Assembly (NCBI RefSeq): GCF_016613475.2 | Contig: NZ_CP071517.1 | Location: 1,736,001 to 1,800,000 of the forward strand | DNA: 64,000 nt | Direction: 5' to 3' | DNA from: Lysobacter arenosi | Lineage (GTDB): Bacteria; Pseudomonadota; Gammaproteobacteria; Xanthomonadales; Xanthomonadaceae | Shown: one piece after another, positions 17,199 to 25,251 of the stretch | Numbering within the stretch: position 1 is the stretch's first letter | How the letters are laid out: each line of letters opens with the position of its first letter | Translations under genes and position numbers: made by a program | The notes under the pieces: model-generated | What the model saw: the letters and a program-made list of their open reading frames with translations, nothing else | The model's database searches: none | What the model was told of the DNA's origin: nothing

Positions 17199-17214
17199 GT
17201 TCTATATACAGAAC
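17199..17214. promoter_or_regulatory. Candidate PadR operator upstream of the padR-like gene
   Basis: GTTCT-ATATAC-AGAAC is an inverted repeat in a locally AT-rich patch within otherwise GC-rich DNA; one flanking position extends it to near 7-bp arms. It lies between the PadR start and the H1-like gene, where an autoregulatory site would be expected. PadR proteins bind such AT-centred dyads. The assignment is inference. Confidence 0.5.
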
Positions 17215-17329
17215 CTGCCATTAGTCATGACCCCGTCGGAGGGCTGGTCATGGCCTTGCCGCCCCTTCGACCACGTCCCTGTTATCAAGGCCTTGCGCCG
17301 CACTCCAGGCGGCGAGGAGGAGGATCGCG

Positions 17330-17767
17330 ATGCCACGGGGTGACAAATCCGCCTATACCGACAAGCAGAAGCGCCAGGCCGAACACATCGAAGACAGCGA
17401 ACGCGAGCGCGGCATGCCCGAAGAGGATGCCGAGCGCATCGCCTGGGCGACGGTCAACAAGCAGGACGGCGGTGGCAAGAAGTCCGGCTCGGGCCGCAAG
17501 AGTGCGAAGAAGGCCACCAAGAAAGCGACGAAGAAGACTGCCGCCAGGAAGGCAACGAAGAAGGCCACCAGGAAGGTTGCGAAGAAGGCGACGAAGAAGA
17601 CCGTCGCCAGGAAGACAACCAAGAAGACCGCGAGGAAGGCAACAAAGAAGGTCGCGAAGAAGGTCGCGAAGAAGGCAACGAAGAAAGCTGCAAAGAAGAC
17701 CGCGCGAAAGACAGTACGCAAGCGGACGGCCAGCCGGCGCGCCGGTTCGAACGGCGCATCATCCTGA
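17330..17767 (+). CDS. Lys/Ala/Thr-rich histone H1-like protein
   Basis: 145 residues. The N-terminal third (residues 1-45) is a charged helical segment (YTDKQKRQAEHIEDSERERGMPEEDAERIAW). The rest is a low-complexity tail built of KKATKK, ARKATK and KVAKKA units, like eukaryotic histone H1 tails and bacterial H1-like DNA-binding proteins. It is expected to bind nucleic acid through charge. ATG 17330 has a strong GAGGAGGAGG ribosome binding site, arguing for good expression. Databases often label the N-terminal segment a plasmid stabilisation protein, which I would not take as function. Confidence 0.85.
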   Translation: MPRGDKSAYTDKQKRQAEHIEDSERERGMPEEDAERIAWATVNKQDGGGKKSGSGRKSAKKATKKATKKTAARKATKKATRKVAKKATKKTVARKTTKKTARKATKKVAKKVAKKATKKAAKKTARKTVRKRTASRRAGSNGASS

Positions 17768-17885
17768 CCGAGCGCGGCATAGTCCGGCAGTCGTTCTGAC
17801 CACCGGCGTTCCGGCGCGGCTGAAAGGGCTGGCCGCGACGCAGGGGCTGGGCCAGAATCTGCCTGTTCATCTCAGGGGGTAAGTC

Positions 17886-18962
17886 GTGTCGAAGTCATGC
17901 CTGTCGCATCAACGCCTGTCCAGGGCACGCAACTGGTCGTTCGCCCTGCTCTCGTCGGCGTTGCTGCTGGCGGTCTCCGCAGCCGGCGCCGCAACTCCCA
18001 AACCGGCCGCTCCCCAGCCGGCCGCTCCCCAACCGGCCGCACCCGAGCCGGCCGCTGCCGCGCCCAAGCCGCGCTCGATGCAGGAAATCCTGGATGCGTC
18101 CGCACCGTCGGACTGGCGCGTCCCGGACCCGAAGAACACGCTTTACCTTGATCTCGACAGCGGCCAGGTCGTGATCGAACTGGCGCCGGCATTCGCACCG
18201 GCGCACGTGGCAAACATCCGCGCCATGGCCAAGAACGGCTACTGGAACGGGATGAGCATCAACCGTTCGCAGGACAACTTCGTCGTGCAGTGGGGCGACC
18301 CGGCCGAGGAAGACAAGGACCGCAAGCCGATGGGCCGCGGCACCAAGCCCAAGCTGCCGGCGGAGTTCGCGCGCAAGTCCGATGGCCTGCCGTTCGATCG
18401 CCTGCCCGATGCCGATGGCTGGGCACCGCAGGTCGGCTTCTCCAACGGCTTCCCGGCCGGTCGCGATCCGGCGACCAACACCGCCTGGATGGCGCACTGC
18501 TATGGCGCCGTCGGTGCCGGTCGCGATGTCGCCGCCGATTCCAGCAACGCCACCGAGCTGTATGTCGTCACCGGCCAGTCGCCGCGCCAGCTCGATCGCA
18601 ACATCACCCTCGTCGGTCGCGTGATCAAGGGCATGGAGTTGCTGTCGGTGCTGCCGCGCGGTACCGGCCCGCTGGGCTTCTACGAGCAGCCTTCGCAGCG
18701 CACGCCGATCCGCTCGGTGCGCCTGGCCGCCGATGTGCCGAAGAAGGACCGCGTCGCGATCGAAGTGCTGCGCACCGACACGCCGCTGTTCACCGACCTG
18801 GTCGAGTCGCGCCGCAACCGCCGCGACGAGTGGTACAAGCACATGGCCGGCCACATCGACCTGTGCAACGTGCCGCTGCCCACGCGCGCACCGCCGCCGA
18901 AGCCGGTGAAGCCGGCGACTGCGCCGAAGTCGAAGGCCAAGCCGAAGACGAAGAAGCGCTGA
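17886..18962 (+). CDS. Periplasmic peptidyl-prolyl cis-trans isomerase, cyclophilin type
   Basis: 358 residues, GTG start with a purine-rich AGGGGG upstream. A signal peptide ([20 protein letters not shown]) is followed by a proline/alanine linker with a PAAPQ repeat. The cyclophilin domain then starts ([44 protein letters not shown]) and includes FVVQWGDP. The C-terminus is a Lys/Pro-rich basic tail. The domain is longer than in PpiA, with an extended region after the core. It would assist folding of exported proteins. Confidence 0.88.
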   Translation: MSKSCLSHQRLSRARNWSFALLSSALLLAVSAAGAATPKPAAPQPAAPQPAAPEPAAAAPKPRSMQEILDASAPSDWRVPDPKNTLYLDLDSGQVVIELAPAFAPAHVANIRAMAKNGYWNGMSINRSQDNFVVQWGDPAEEDKDRKPMGRGTKPKLPAEFARKSDGLPFDRLPDADGWAPQVGFSNGFPAGRDPATNTAWMAHCYGAVGAGRDVAADSSNATELYVVTGQSPRQLDRNITLVGRVIKGMELLSVLPRGTGPLGFYEQPSQRTPIRSVRLAADVPKKDRVAIEVLRTDTPLFTDLVESRRNRRDEWYKHMAGHIDLCNVPLPTRAPPPKPVKPATAPKSKAKPKTKKR

Positions 18963-18970
18963 AAGATGCC

Positions 18971-18998
18971 GTCATCCCGGCGCACGCCGGGATGACGG
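18971..18998. repeat. REP-like palindrome between convergent genes
   Basis: One copy, GTCATCCCGGCGCACGCC followed by GGGATGACGG, directly after the cyclophilin stop and just before the end of the convergent speG. The symmetric ends (GTCATCCC/GGGATGAC) make it a nearly perfect hairpin that could also stop transcription. Confidence 0.85.
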
Positions 18999-19000
18999 GA

Positions 19001-19564
19001 TCATGGCGCGGTTCGCACCTGACTGGGTTCGCGATTCAGTGCCTCGTCCTGGAACAGGCACATCCGCACCACGTCGTGGTAGCGGCCGTCGCTGAAGAAC
19101 TCGTCGATCAGCACGCCCTCGCGGCGGAAGCCTGCTTCGTCGTAGATTTTGATCGCGCGCTCGTTGTCGACGTCGACCAGCAGATAGAGCTTGTACAGAT
19201 TCAGCACGCGAAAGGCGTAGTTGATCGCCAGCCGCGTCGCCTCGCGTGCATAGCCGTGGTTCTGCTGCTCGGGCGAGATCATGATCAGGAACTCGGCACG
19301 GCGGTGCAGGTGGTCGATCTCGACCAGTTCGACCAGGCCGACGCGTTCATGCGCGCCATCCTCGACGATGAAGCGGCGTTCGGACTGATCGTGGATGTGC
19401 TTGCGGTACAGCTCCTCAAGCTCGACGAACGATTCGTACGGCTCCTCGAACCAGTAGCCCATCACGCTGCGGTTGTTGTTGAGCACATGGACGAAATGCA
19501 GGTCGCCACGCTCCAGTGGCCGCAGGGTGACGCCGGTCGGTGGGGTTCGGGTGTCTGTATCCAT
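19001..19564 (-). CDS. speG: Spermidine N1-acetyltransferase SpeG
   Basis: 187 residues, GNAT fold. Segments [54 protein letters not shown] and [21 protein letters not shown] agree closely with E. coli SpeG from memory. The enzyme transfers acetyl groups from acetyl-CoA to spermidine or spermine, relieving polyamine toxicity. It is monocistronic here: the cyclophilin gene converges on it and the next gene diverges. Confidence 0.95.
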   Translation of the reverse strand: MDTDTRTPPTGVTLRPLERGDLHFVHVLNNNRSVMGYWFEEPYESFVELEELYRKHIHDQSERRFIVEDGAHERVGLVELVEIDHLHRRAEFLIMISPEQQNHGYAREATRLAINYAFRVLNLYKLYLLVDVDNERAIKIYDEAGFRREGVLIDEFFSDGRYHDVVRMCLFQDEALNREPSQVRTAP

Positions 19565-19678
19565 GGCGGCAACCCTACTCCATCACCGTGACACCACGGC
19601 GTGTAGCCGGCGCGCCATCACGCGGTCTTATCCCGCCGGTCAATAGCCTCGTATGGCCCCATCCCAAAGGCCCCTGCC

Positions 19679-19972
19679 ATGCCCTTGATGCGTCTACGAG
19701 TGACCGGCAGCGACGACAGCGTCCGCGCCATCAGCAACCTCCTCACCAGCCTCGACGGCATCGAACACATCGAGGAGGTGGACGACCTGATGTCGCACCT
19801 GGACGACGACGATTCGAGTTCGGCCGGCCTCGTCGATGACCAGGGACCGGGGCAGCACGCCCTGGAGATCGAGGCTCCCAACCTGGCCACCGCGGCGCGG
19901 GTGCGCGACGCGGTCGAGGCGCTGGCCTTCGATCTCGACGTGCTGGTGGAGTTCGATACCGAAGAGGACTGA
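19679..19972 (+). CDS. Small acidic conserved hypothetical protein
   Basis: 97 residues, strongly acidic, with clusters such as SHLDDDDSSS and VEFDTEED. The pattern MPLMRLRVTGSDDSVRAISNLLTSLDGIEHIEEVDD, then HALEIEAPNLATAARVRDAVEALA, suggests a beta-alpha-beta, ferredoxin-like small fold. I do not recognise a function. It stands alone, divergent from speG, and its stop codon lies inside a long hairpin. A second start at 19688 is possible. Confidence 0.75.
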   Translation: MPLMRLRVTGSDDSVRAISNLLTSLDGIEHIEEVDDLMSHLDDDDSSSAGLVDDQGPGQHALEIEAPNLATAARVRDAVEALAFDLDVLVEFDTEED

Positions 19973-19988
19973 CCCCTCCGGTATCGAA
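19952..19988. terminator. Hairpin spanning the stop codon, between convergent genes
   Basis: The arms TTCGATACCG (19952-19961) and CGGTATCGAA (19979-19988) are perfectly complementary, with further partial pairing (AGAGG/CCCCT) towards the loop. The stop codon of the acidic protein sits in the loop, and the convergent DUF2785 gene ends 3 bases beyond. It is probably a shared terminator, although no U tract follows. Confidence 0.6.
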
Positions 19989-19990
19989 TG

Positions 19991-20878
19991 TCAGGGCAGT
20001 GCCTTGAGCGCCGCGGTCACACCCGGCAGCAGCGTCTTGACGCGCGGGTCCGTGGACAGATCGGCCTCGACGTAGACCGCTTCCAGGAACGCGCTCAGAT
20101 CATGCCGGCGCCCGAGCCAGGCGCTGTCGCGCCATGCCAGCGCCGGATCGCCGAGCCGCGGCAGCATCGCAGCGAACCAGGCCGTCCACGCCGCCTCGTC
20201 GCGGACGCCGCGTTGCGCCGCATACACCAGCGGCGCCGCCATCCGCTGCGGCTCGCCGAAGATGTAGGCGTGGCCGCTGGCGGGAACCACCTGCACCGCG
20301 ATGGCATCGACGATGCGGTTCAACTGCGGCCCGTCCAGGGCCGGATTCAGGCTCAGCTGCATCAGCCAGTCGGCGCCGTGGGCGACACCGTGGCGCCAGC
20401 CGACGTCGGCCTCGAAGCCGCGATAGTCACGCACCGACGTGAAGTACGTCGCAGCGCGCACCACGATCGTCGCCCGCTCCGCCGGCGTCATCCATGGCGT
20501 GGTGCGGTCGGTGCGCGCCACTTCGGCCAGCACCAGTGCCGCGAACGGCCAGCGCACGCCATCGGGATCGGGCTCGGACAGCATCGCGTACAGGCGCTCG
20601 CGCATCGGCCGCAATGTTTCCGGTGCCAGCTCGCCCTTGCGCATCCACGCCGCCAGTCCCTCGTAGGCGATGCCGTCGCGCACTTGCGGATTGGTTTCGC
20701 CTAGGCAGTCCAGCAGTGCCAGAGCCAGGGACGCGCGCTCGCCGGGATCGGCGACCACGAACTGTGAATGCTTCAGCGCTTGGAGCTTCTCCACGCTCCA
20801 GCCGTCGGGTGGGCACGTGCCTGCCATTGCCGGCGTCGATGCAAGCAGCAGCGTCAATGCCAGAACCATGGTGCGCAT
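19991..20878 (-). CDS. DUF2785 family exported protein
   Basis: 295 residues with a signal peptide (MVLALTLLLASTPAMAG). The rest is mostly helical. The DUF2785 signature DVGWRHGVAHGADWLMQLSLNP is clear, preceded by FTSVRDYRGFEADV. The family is common in Xanthomonads but has no known reaction. It begins one base after the stop of the DUF4349 gene, so they form an operon. Confidence 0.88.
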   Translation of the reverse strand: MRTMVLALTLLLASTPAMAGTCPPDGWSVEKLQALKHSQFVVADPGERASLALALLDCLGETNPQVRDGIAYEGLAAWMRKGELAPETLRPMRERLYAMLSEPDPDGVRWPFAALVLAEVARTDRTTPWMTPAERATIVVRAATYFTSVRDYRGFEADVGWRHGVAHGADWLMQLSLNPALDGPQLNRIVDAIAVQVVPASGHAYIFGEPQRMAAPLVYAAQRGVRDEAAWTAWFAAMLPRLGDPALAWRDSAWLGRRHDLSAFLEAVYVEADLSTDPRVKTLLPGVTAALKALP

Positions 20879-20879
20879 G

Positions 20880-21665
20880 TCAGCGCCCTCCTCGTCGGCG
20901 CAGGCGCCGCCACAACCACACCGCCACCAGCACCACCAGTCCCAGCGGAATCAGGAACGCCGCGGCGCGGATCGTCCATGCAGTGCCCATCGCCAGGGTC
21001 TCGCCGAAATCCCGCAGGGCCTGGCCGATTTCGCTGCGACCGCTCTGCCCGGCCGGCGGCAGGAACGAGATGGTGAGCTTCTGCGTGTCGATGCGCATGC
21101 GGTGCTGCGCGCCTTCCTGCTCGGCCGCCTGCAACTGCGCCTCGACCTCGGCAAGCTGCCGCGAGAGCGCGATCATGTCGGCGACGGCAAGATCGCGTCG
21201 CTGCTGGAACGCCTGGAGCTGGGTGCGCTCATTCTGCAATCGCTGGCGCTGGAGGTCGTTGTCGCGCACGGCCACGGCCAAGTCCTCGGCGTGCGTGCGG
21301 CGATGGCCGATTTCGCCGTCCTTGCCGGCCAGGCTGATCAGCGGCTCGACGCCGGCCGGCACCACGCGCACGGTCAGGCTGGCGCTGCGCGTGTCGCCGG
21401 CCTGCTGGTCGACATCGAGCACGGTGCAGTCACCGACGCGCTGCTGGCTGCACGCATCGCGCACGGTCTGAAGCCGCTGCGGAATCTGCCCGGCGTCCAG
21501 CCAGACGACGACACTGTGTTCGTAGGCCAGCATCGAGCCGGCGCGGTTGGCGGTGGCCTGCGCGGGCGCCGAACCGCCGGCATCCATGCCGCTGCGCTTT
21601 TCGCTGCAACCCGCCAACGCCACCAGTACCGCCAGCATGGCAGGCACTACAAAGCTGATGCGCAT
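20880..21665 (-). CDS. DUF4349 lipoprotein with coiled coil and C-terminal membrane helix
   Basis: 261 residues from ATG 21665, which follows AGAGGGGCGGGA; an earlier ATG at 21686 is possible. A lipoprotein signal (VALAGCS) precedes a beta-rich domain, a long Gln/Glu/Arg coiled coil (NDLQRQRLQNERTQLQAFQQRRDL, then LSRQLAEVEAQLQAAEQE) and a final membrane helix with a basic end (LIPLGLVVLVAVWLWRRLRRRGG). This layout defines DUF4349. A lipid anchor plus a transmembrane end could tether it at two points of the envelope. No function is known. Confidence 0.88.
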   Translation of the reverse strand: MRISFVVPAMLAVLVALAGCSEKRSGMDAGGSAPAQATANRAGSMLAYEHSVVVWLDAGQIPQRLQTVRDACSQQRVGDCTVLDVDQQAGDTRSASLTVRVVPAGVEPLISLAGKDGEIGHRRTHAEDLAVAVRDNDLQRQRLQNERTQLQAFQQRRDLAVADMIALSRQLAEVEAQLQAAEQEGAQHRMRIDTQKLTISFLPPAGQSGRSEIGQALRDFGETLAMGTAWTIRAAAFLIPLGLVVLVAVWLWRRLRRRGGR

Positions 21666-21797
21666 TCCCGCCCCTCTTGAAGTCAACGGTCGCGACTATG
21701 CCACGAGCGGACCAGTGTCGGACGGGGCTTCAGCCCGGAGCGACGGCAACAGGCCTATCATCGGCGCATGCCGGCGCGACCGCCGGCAGACGACCGA

Positions 21798-24053
21798 ATG
21801 CAGATGACCGACAACAAGCCCATCGACCCGTACGAAAAGCCCGCCGGTGGCTGGGATGCACTGAAGAGTTCCTGGCAGGCCCTGCGCGAGCAGCAGGTGG
21901 TGGTCAAGGGTGCCAGCACATTGCTGCGCGCCAATCAGCCGCGCGGCTTCGACTGCCCGGGTTGCGCCTGGCCGGACCGCAATGTGCATTCGACGTTCGA
22001 GTTCTGCGAGAACGGCGTCAAGGCGGTCGCCAACGAGGCGACGTCCAAGCGGGTGACGCGCGAGTTCTTCGCCGCGAACAGCGTCAGCGAACTGGCGCAG
22101 TGGGAGGATCGCCTGCTCGAAGCGGAGGGTCGCCTGACCGAGCCGATGGTCTACGACGCCGGCAGTGACCATTACCGCCCGATCGACTGGGACGGCGCGT
22201 TCGCGATGGTGGCTGACGCCCTCAATGCCTTGCCGTCACCCGACGAGGCGATCTTCTACACCTCCGGCCGCACCTCCAACGAGGCGGCGTTCCTCTACCA
22301 GCTGTTCGTGCGCGAGTACGGCACCAACAACCTGCCCGACTGCTCGAACATGTGCCACGAGGCGTCGGGCGTGGCGCTGACCGAGCAGCTGGGCAGCGGC
22401 AAGGGCTCGGTCACGCTGGAGGATTTCGAGCTCGCCGATGCGATCTTCATCTTCGGCCAGAATCCCGGCACCAATCATCCGCGCATGCTCGGCGAGCTGC
22501 GCACGGCGGCGCGCCGCGGCTGCCGCATCGTCGTGTTCAATCCGCTGCGGGAACGCGGACTGGAACGTTTCGCCAACCCGCAGTCGCCGGCCGACATGCT
22601 TGGCGGCAGCGGCACGCGCATCGCTTCGGAGTACTACCAGCCACGCATCGGCGGCGATCTCGCGGTGGCGACGGCGCTGGCCAAGGTGGTGGTCGAACGC
22701 GGCGCGGTCGATGCCGACTTCATCGCCGCCCATACCAGCGGCTTCGATCAGTTCGCGTCGTCGCTGCGCGCCACGGCCTGGGACACGCTGGAACGCGAGT
22801 CGGGCCTGACCCGCGCCGAACTCGAACACGCCGCGCAGACCTACATCGACAGCCCGGCGACGATCCTGTGCTGGGGCATGGGCATCACCCAGCATGCACG
22901 CAGCGTCGCCACCATCCAGATGCTGGCCAACCTGCTGCTGCTGCGCGGAAACATCGGCCGGCCCGGCGCGGGCCCCTGCCCGGTGCGCGGCCATTCCAAC
23001 GTGCAAGGTGATCGCACGATGGGCATCTACGAGCAGCCGTCGCCGGCGTTCCTCGATCGTCTCGGCGCCGAGTTCGACTTCCAGCCGCCGCGCGCGCACG
23101 GCCACGACACCATCGCCGCGATCGAGGCCATGCATGACGGGCGTGCCGGTGTGTTCTTCGCCATGGGCGGCAACTTCGCCGCGGCCACGCCCGACAGCGC
23201 GCGCGTCATCGAGGCGCTGCGCCGCTGCCAGCTCACCGTGCACGTCAGCACCAAGCTCAACCGCTCGCACCTGGTGCACGGGCGACAGGCGCTGATCCTG
23301 CCGTGCCTGGGGCGCACCGAGATCGACCTGCAGGCCTCGGGCCCGCAGGCGGTGACCGTTGAGGACTCGATGAGCATGGTGCACCTGTCGTCGGGCATGA
23401 ACCCGCCGGCCTCGGATCAGTTGCTGTCGGAGCCGGCGATCGTCGCGCGCCTGGCCGCGGCGACGCTGCCGCAAAGCCGCACGCCGTGGTTGTGGCTGGT
23501 GGAAGACTACGACCGCATCCGTGATCGCATCGCCCGCGTCATCGACGGCTTCACCGATTTCAATTCGCGCGTGCGCGCCTCGGGCGGATTCCACCTGCGC
23601 CATCCCGGGCGCGAGCGGGAATTTCCGACCGCCAGCGGCAAGGCGACGTTCCATGCCCATCCGCTGCTGTCGGCGGATGAATCGCGGGACGGCAAGTTGT
23701 TCACCCTGATGACCATCCGCTCGCACGACCAGTACAACACCACCGTCTATGGTCTCGATGACCGCTACCGCGGCGTGCACGGCCTGCGCCGCGTGTGCTT
23801 CATCAACGCCGCCGACCTGCGCCGCCTTGGCTTCCAGGACGGCGAGCTGGTCGACATCACCTCGGTGTGGTCCGACGGCGAGCGCACGGTGAGCGGGTTC
23901 CGCCTGGTCGAGTACGACATCCCCGAAGGCTGCCTGGCCAGCTATTTCCCCGAGACCAACGCACTGGTTCCGCTCGACCACCATGCCGAACGCGCGCGCA
24001 CGCCGGCGTCGAAGTCGATCCCGGTGCGGCTGGGTCGGAGCGTGGCGGCATGA
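21798..24053 (+). CDS. FdhF/YdeP-like molybdopterin oxidoreductase
   Basis: About 751 residues. The N-terminus has the CPGCAWPD motif (C53, C56 from this start) typical of the YdeP/FdhF-like branch, followed by the molybdopterin domains: TSGRTSNEAAFLYQLF, DCSNMCHEASG, IFGQNPGTNHPRML, NIGRPGAGPCPVRGHSNVQG, and the C-terminal dinucleotide-binding domain (LMTIRSHDQYNTTVYG). It is expected to hold bis-MGD. The true substrate of this branch is not firmly known; E. coli YdeP is linked to acid resistance. FdhD encoded two genes downstream supports sulfurated molybdenum. The start could also be 21768 or 21804; none has a clear ribosome binding site. Confidence 0.88.
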   Translation: MQMTDNKPIDPYEKPAGGWDALKSSWQALREQQVVVKGASTLLRANQPRGFDCPGCAWPDRNVHSTFEFCENGVKAVANEATSKRVTREFFAANSVSELAQWEDRLLEAEGRLTEPMVYDAGSDHYRPIDWDGAFAMVADALNALPSPDEAIFYTSGRTSNEAAFLYQLFVREYGTNNLPDCSNMCHEASGVALTEQLGSGKGSVTLEDFELADAIFIFGQNPGTNHPRMLGELRTAARRGCRIVVFNPLRERGLERFANPQSPADMLGGSGTRIASEYYQPRIGGDLAVATALAKVVVERGAVDADFIAAHTSGFDQFASSLRATAWDTLERESGLTRAELEHAAQTYIDSPATILCWGMGITQHARSVATIQMLANLLLLRGNIGRPGAGPCPVRGHSNVQGDRTMGIYEQPSPAFLDRLGAEFDFQPPRAHGHDTIAAIEAMHDGRAGVFFAMGGNFAAATPDSARVIEALRRCQLTVHVSTKLNRSHLVHGRQALILPCLGRTEIDLQASGPQAVTVEDSMSMVHLSSGMNPPASDQLLSEPAIVARLAAATLPQSRTPWLWLVEDYDRIRDRIARVIDGFTDFNSRVRASGGFHLRHPGREREFPTASGKATFHAHPLLSADESRDGKLFTLMTIRSHDQYNTTVYGLDDRYRGVHGLRRVCFINAADLRRLGFQDGELVDITSVWSDGERTVSGFRLVEYDIPEGCLASYFPETNALVPLDHHAERARTPASKSIPVRLGRSVAA

Positions 24054-24077
24054 GCGCGCTGTCATGAGCACGCTGTC

Positions 24078-24314
24078 ATGAGTGAGGATTCAGCGCTGGC
24101 GCTGCTGCATCTGCTCGCGCAGGAAGACGGGCAATCGATCCACCGCGTCGCCAAGCGCCTTGGCCTAGGCCTGAGCGAACTGCAGCGGCTGCTGTCGGCA
24201 CTGGGAAGCGATCCGCGTTTCGATGGCCTCGACCTGGTCGAGCAACGCGAGGACGGCGATCGCACCGTGTTGTGGCTCACTTCGCGCGGACGGCAGCTGT
24301 GCGGGACCACATGA
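24078..24314 (+). CDS. Small winged-helix-like protein between the molybdoenzyme and fdhD
   Basis: 78 residues. The sequence SEDSALALLHLLAQEDGQSIHRVAKRLGLGLSELQRLLSALGSD, then LVEQREDGDRTVLWLTSRGRQLC, reads as helix-turn-helix plus wing, resembling the DNA-binding half of MarR/IclR-type regulators without a ligand domain. It overlaps fdhD by 4 bases (ATGA) and follows the molybdoenzyme by 24 bases, so all three are one unit. It may regulate the operon or be a specific partner; I cannot decide from sequence. Just upstream is a small duplicated TGTCATGAGC. Confidence 0.8.
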   Translation: MSEDSALALLHLLAQEDGQSIHRVAKRLGLGLSELQRLLSALGSDPRFDGLDLVEQREDGDRTVLWLTSRGRQLCGTT

Positions 24315-25117
24315 GCGAAGCATTGAGCGAGGTGCAGGCGCTGCGCCTGCACGGCGACGCGCGCTTGCAGCACGACGACCGCGTGATCGTCGAGGCACCG
24401 GTGGCGTTGCTCTACAACGGCGAACCGTTCGTGGTGATGATGGCCACGCCCGAATCGCTGCCGGACTTCGCCCTCGGCTTTGCCCTGAGCGAAGGCATCG
24501 TCGCCAGCCCCGACGAGTTCCGCCTGGTCGATGTGGTGCGCCATGACGAAGGCATCGCCTTGCACGCCGCGATTCCGCAGGCGCGCTTCGACGCCCTGCA
24601 GGATCGGCGGCGTGGTCTGGAAGGCCGCAGCGGCTGCGGCTTGTGCGGCGTCGAATCGTTGCAGGCCGCGCTGCGTCCGGTGCCGCGCGTGGCCGCGCCG
24701 ACGCCGGTCCGTGCGGCGGTGATCCATGCCGCGCTGGCCGCCCTTGCCGGGCAGCAGCCGCTCAACACGCACAGCGGCGGTGTGCATGCCGCGGGTTTCG
24801 CCCATGACGGCGGGCTGCTGGTGCGCGAAGACGTCGGCCGGCACAACGCGCTCGACAAGCTGATCGGCGCAATGGCGGCACAGGCGCCACCGCTGCGCGC
24901 GCAGGACGGATTCCTGGTCATCACCTCGCGTGCGTCGTACGAGATCGTGCACAAGGCCGCAACCGCGGGCATGGCCATGGTGGTGGCCATCTCGGCCCCG
25001 ACCGACCTGGCCATCCGCACCGCCGAAGCCGCCGGCATCACCCTGGCAGCGTTCGCCCGCGGCGGGCAGCTCAACGTCTACGCCCACCCTGACGGCATCG
25101 CCGCCGCCGGCGACTGA
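24311..25117 (+). CDS. fdhD: Formate dehydrogenase accessory sulfurtransferase FdhD
   Basis: 268 residues. The CxxC sulfur-transfer motif is at C109-G-L-C112 in EGRSGCGLCGVESL. The later signatures GGVHAAGF, VREDVGRHNALDKLIG and ITSRASYEIVHKAA are diagnostic of FdhD. It passes sulfur from a cysteine desulfurase to the Mo-bis-MGD cofactor of formate dehydrogenases and relatives. The ATGA overlap with the small winged-helix gene shows coupling, and the molybdoenzyme at the head of the operon is the likely client. Confidence 0.95.
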   Translation: MSEALSEVQALRLHGDARLQHDDRVIVEAPVALLYNGEPFVVMMATPESLPDFALGFALSEGIVASPDEFRLVDVVRHDEGIALHAAIPQARFDALQDRRRGLEGRSGCGLCGVESLQAALRPVPRVAAPTPVRAAVIHAALAALAGQQPLNTHSGGVHAAGFAHDGGLLVREDVGRHNALDKLIGAMAAQAPPLRAQDGFLVITSRASYEIVHKAATAGMAMVVAISAPTDLAIRTAEAAGITLAAFARGGQLNVYAHPDGIAAAGD

Positions 25118-25251
25118 CACGCCGGGAGGCCGCTTGCGACAGATTCGGCAAGGCAACCGGCGGCCCGACTCAACCAACGACCCATGCGGGCGACGCGCCG
25201 CTGGCGATATCCTGTGGAGATCGCGGCCTGCCGCCTGTTCCGAGACCTGCC

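Noticed and set aside
17353..17721. Phe/Val/Ala-rich hydrophobic frame opposite the H1-like gene
   Set aside because: It is the antisense image of the Lys/Ala/Thr repeats, where AAG codons read as Leu or Phe; the plus-strand gene has the ribosome binding site.
22236..24071. 611-codon open frame on the minus strand
   Set aside because: Antisense to the molybdoenzyme gene; Arg/His/Val-rich shadow caused by high GC at third codon positions.
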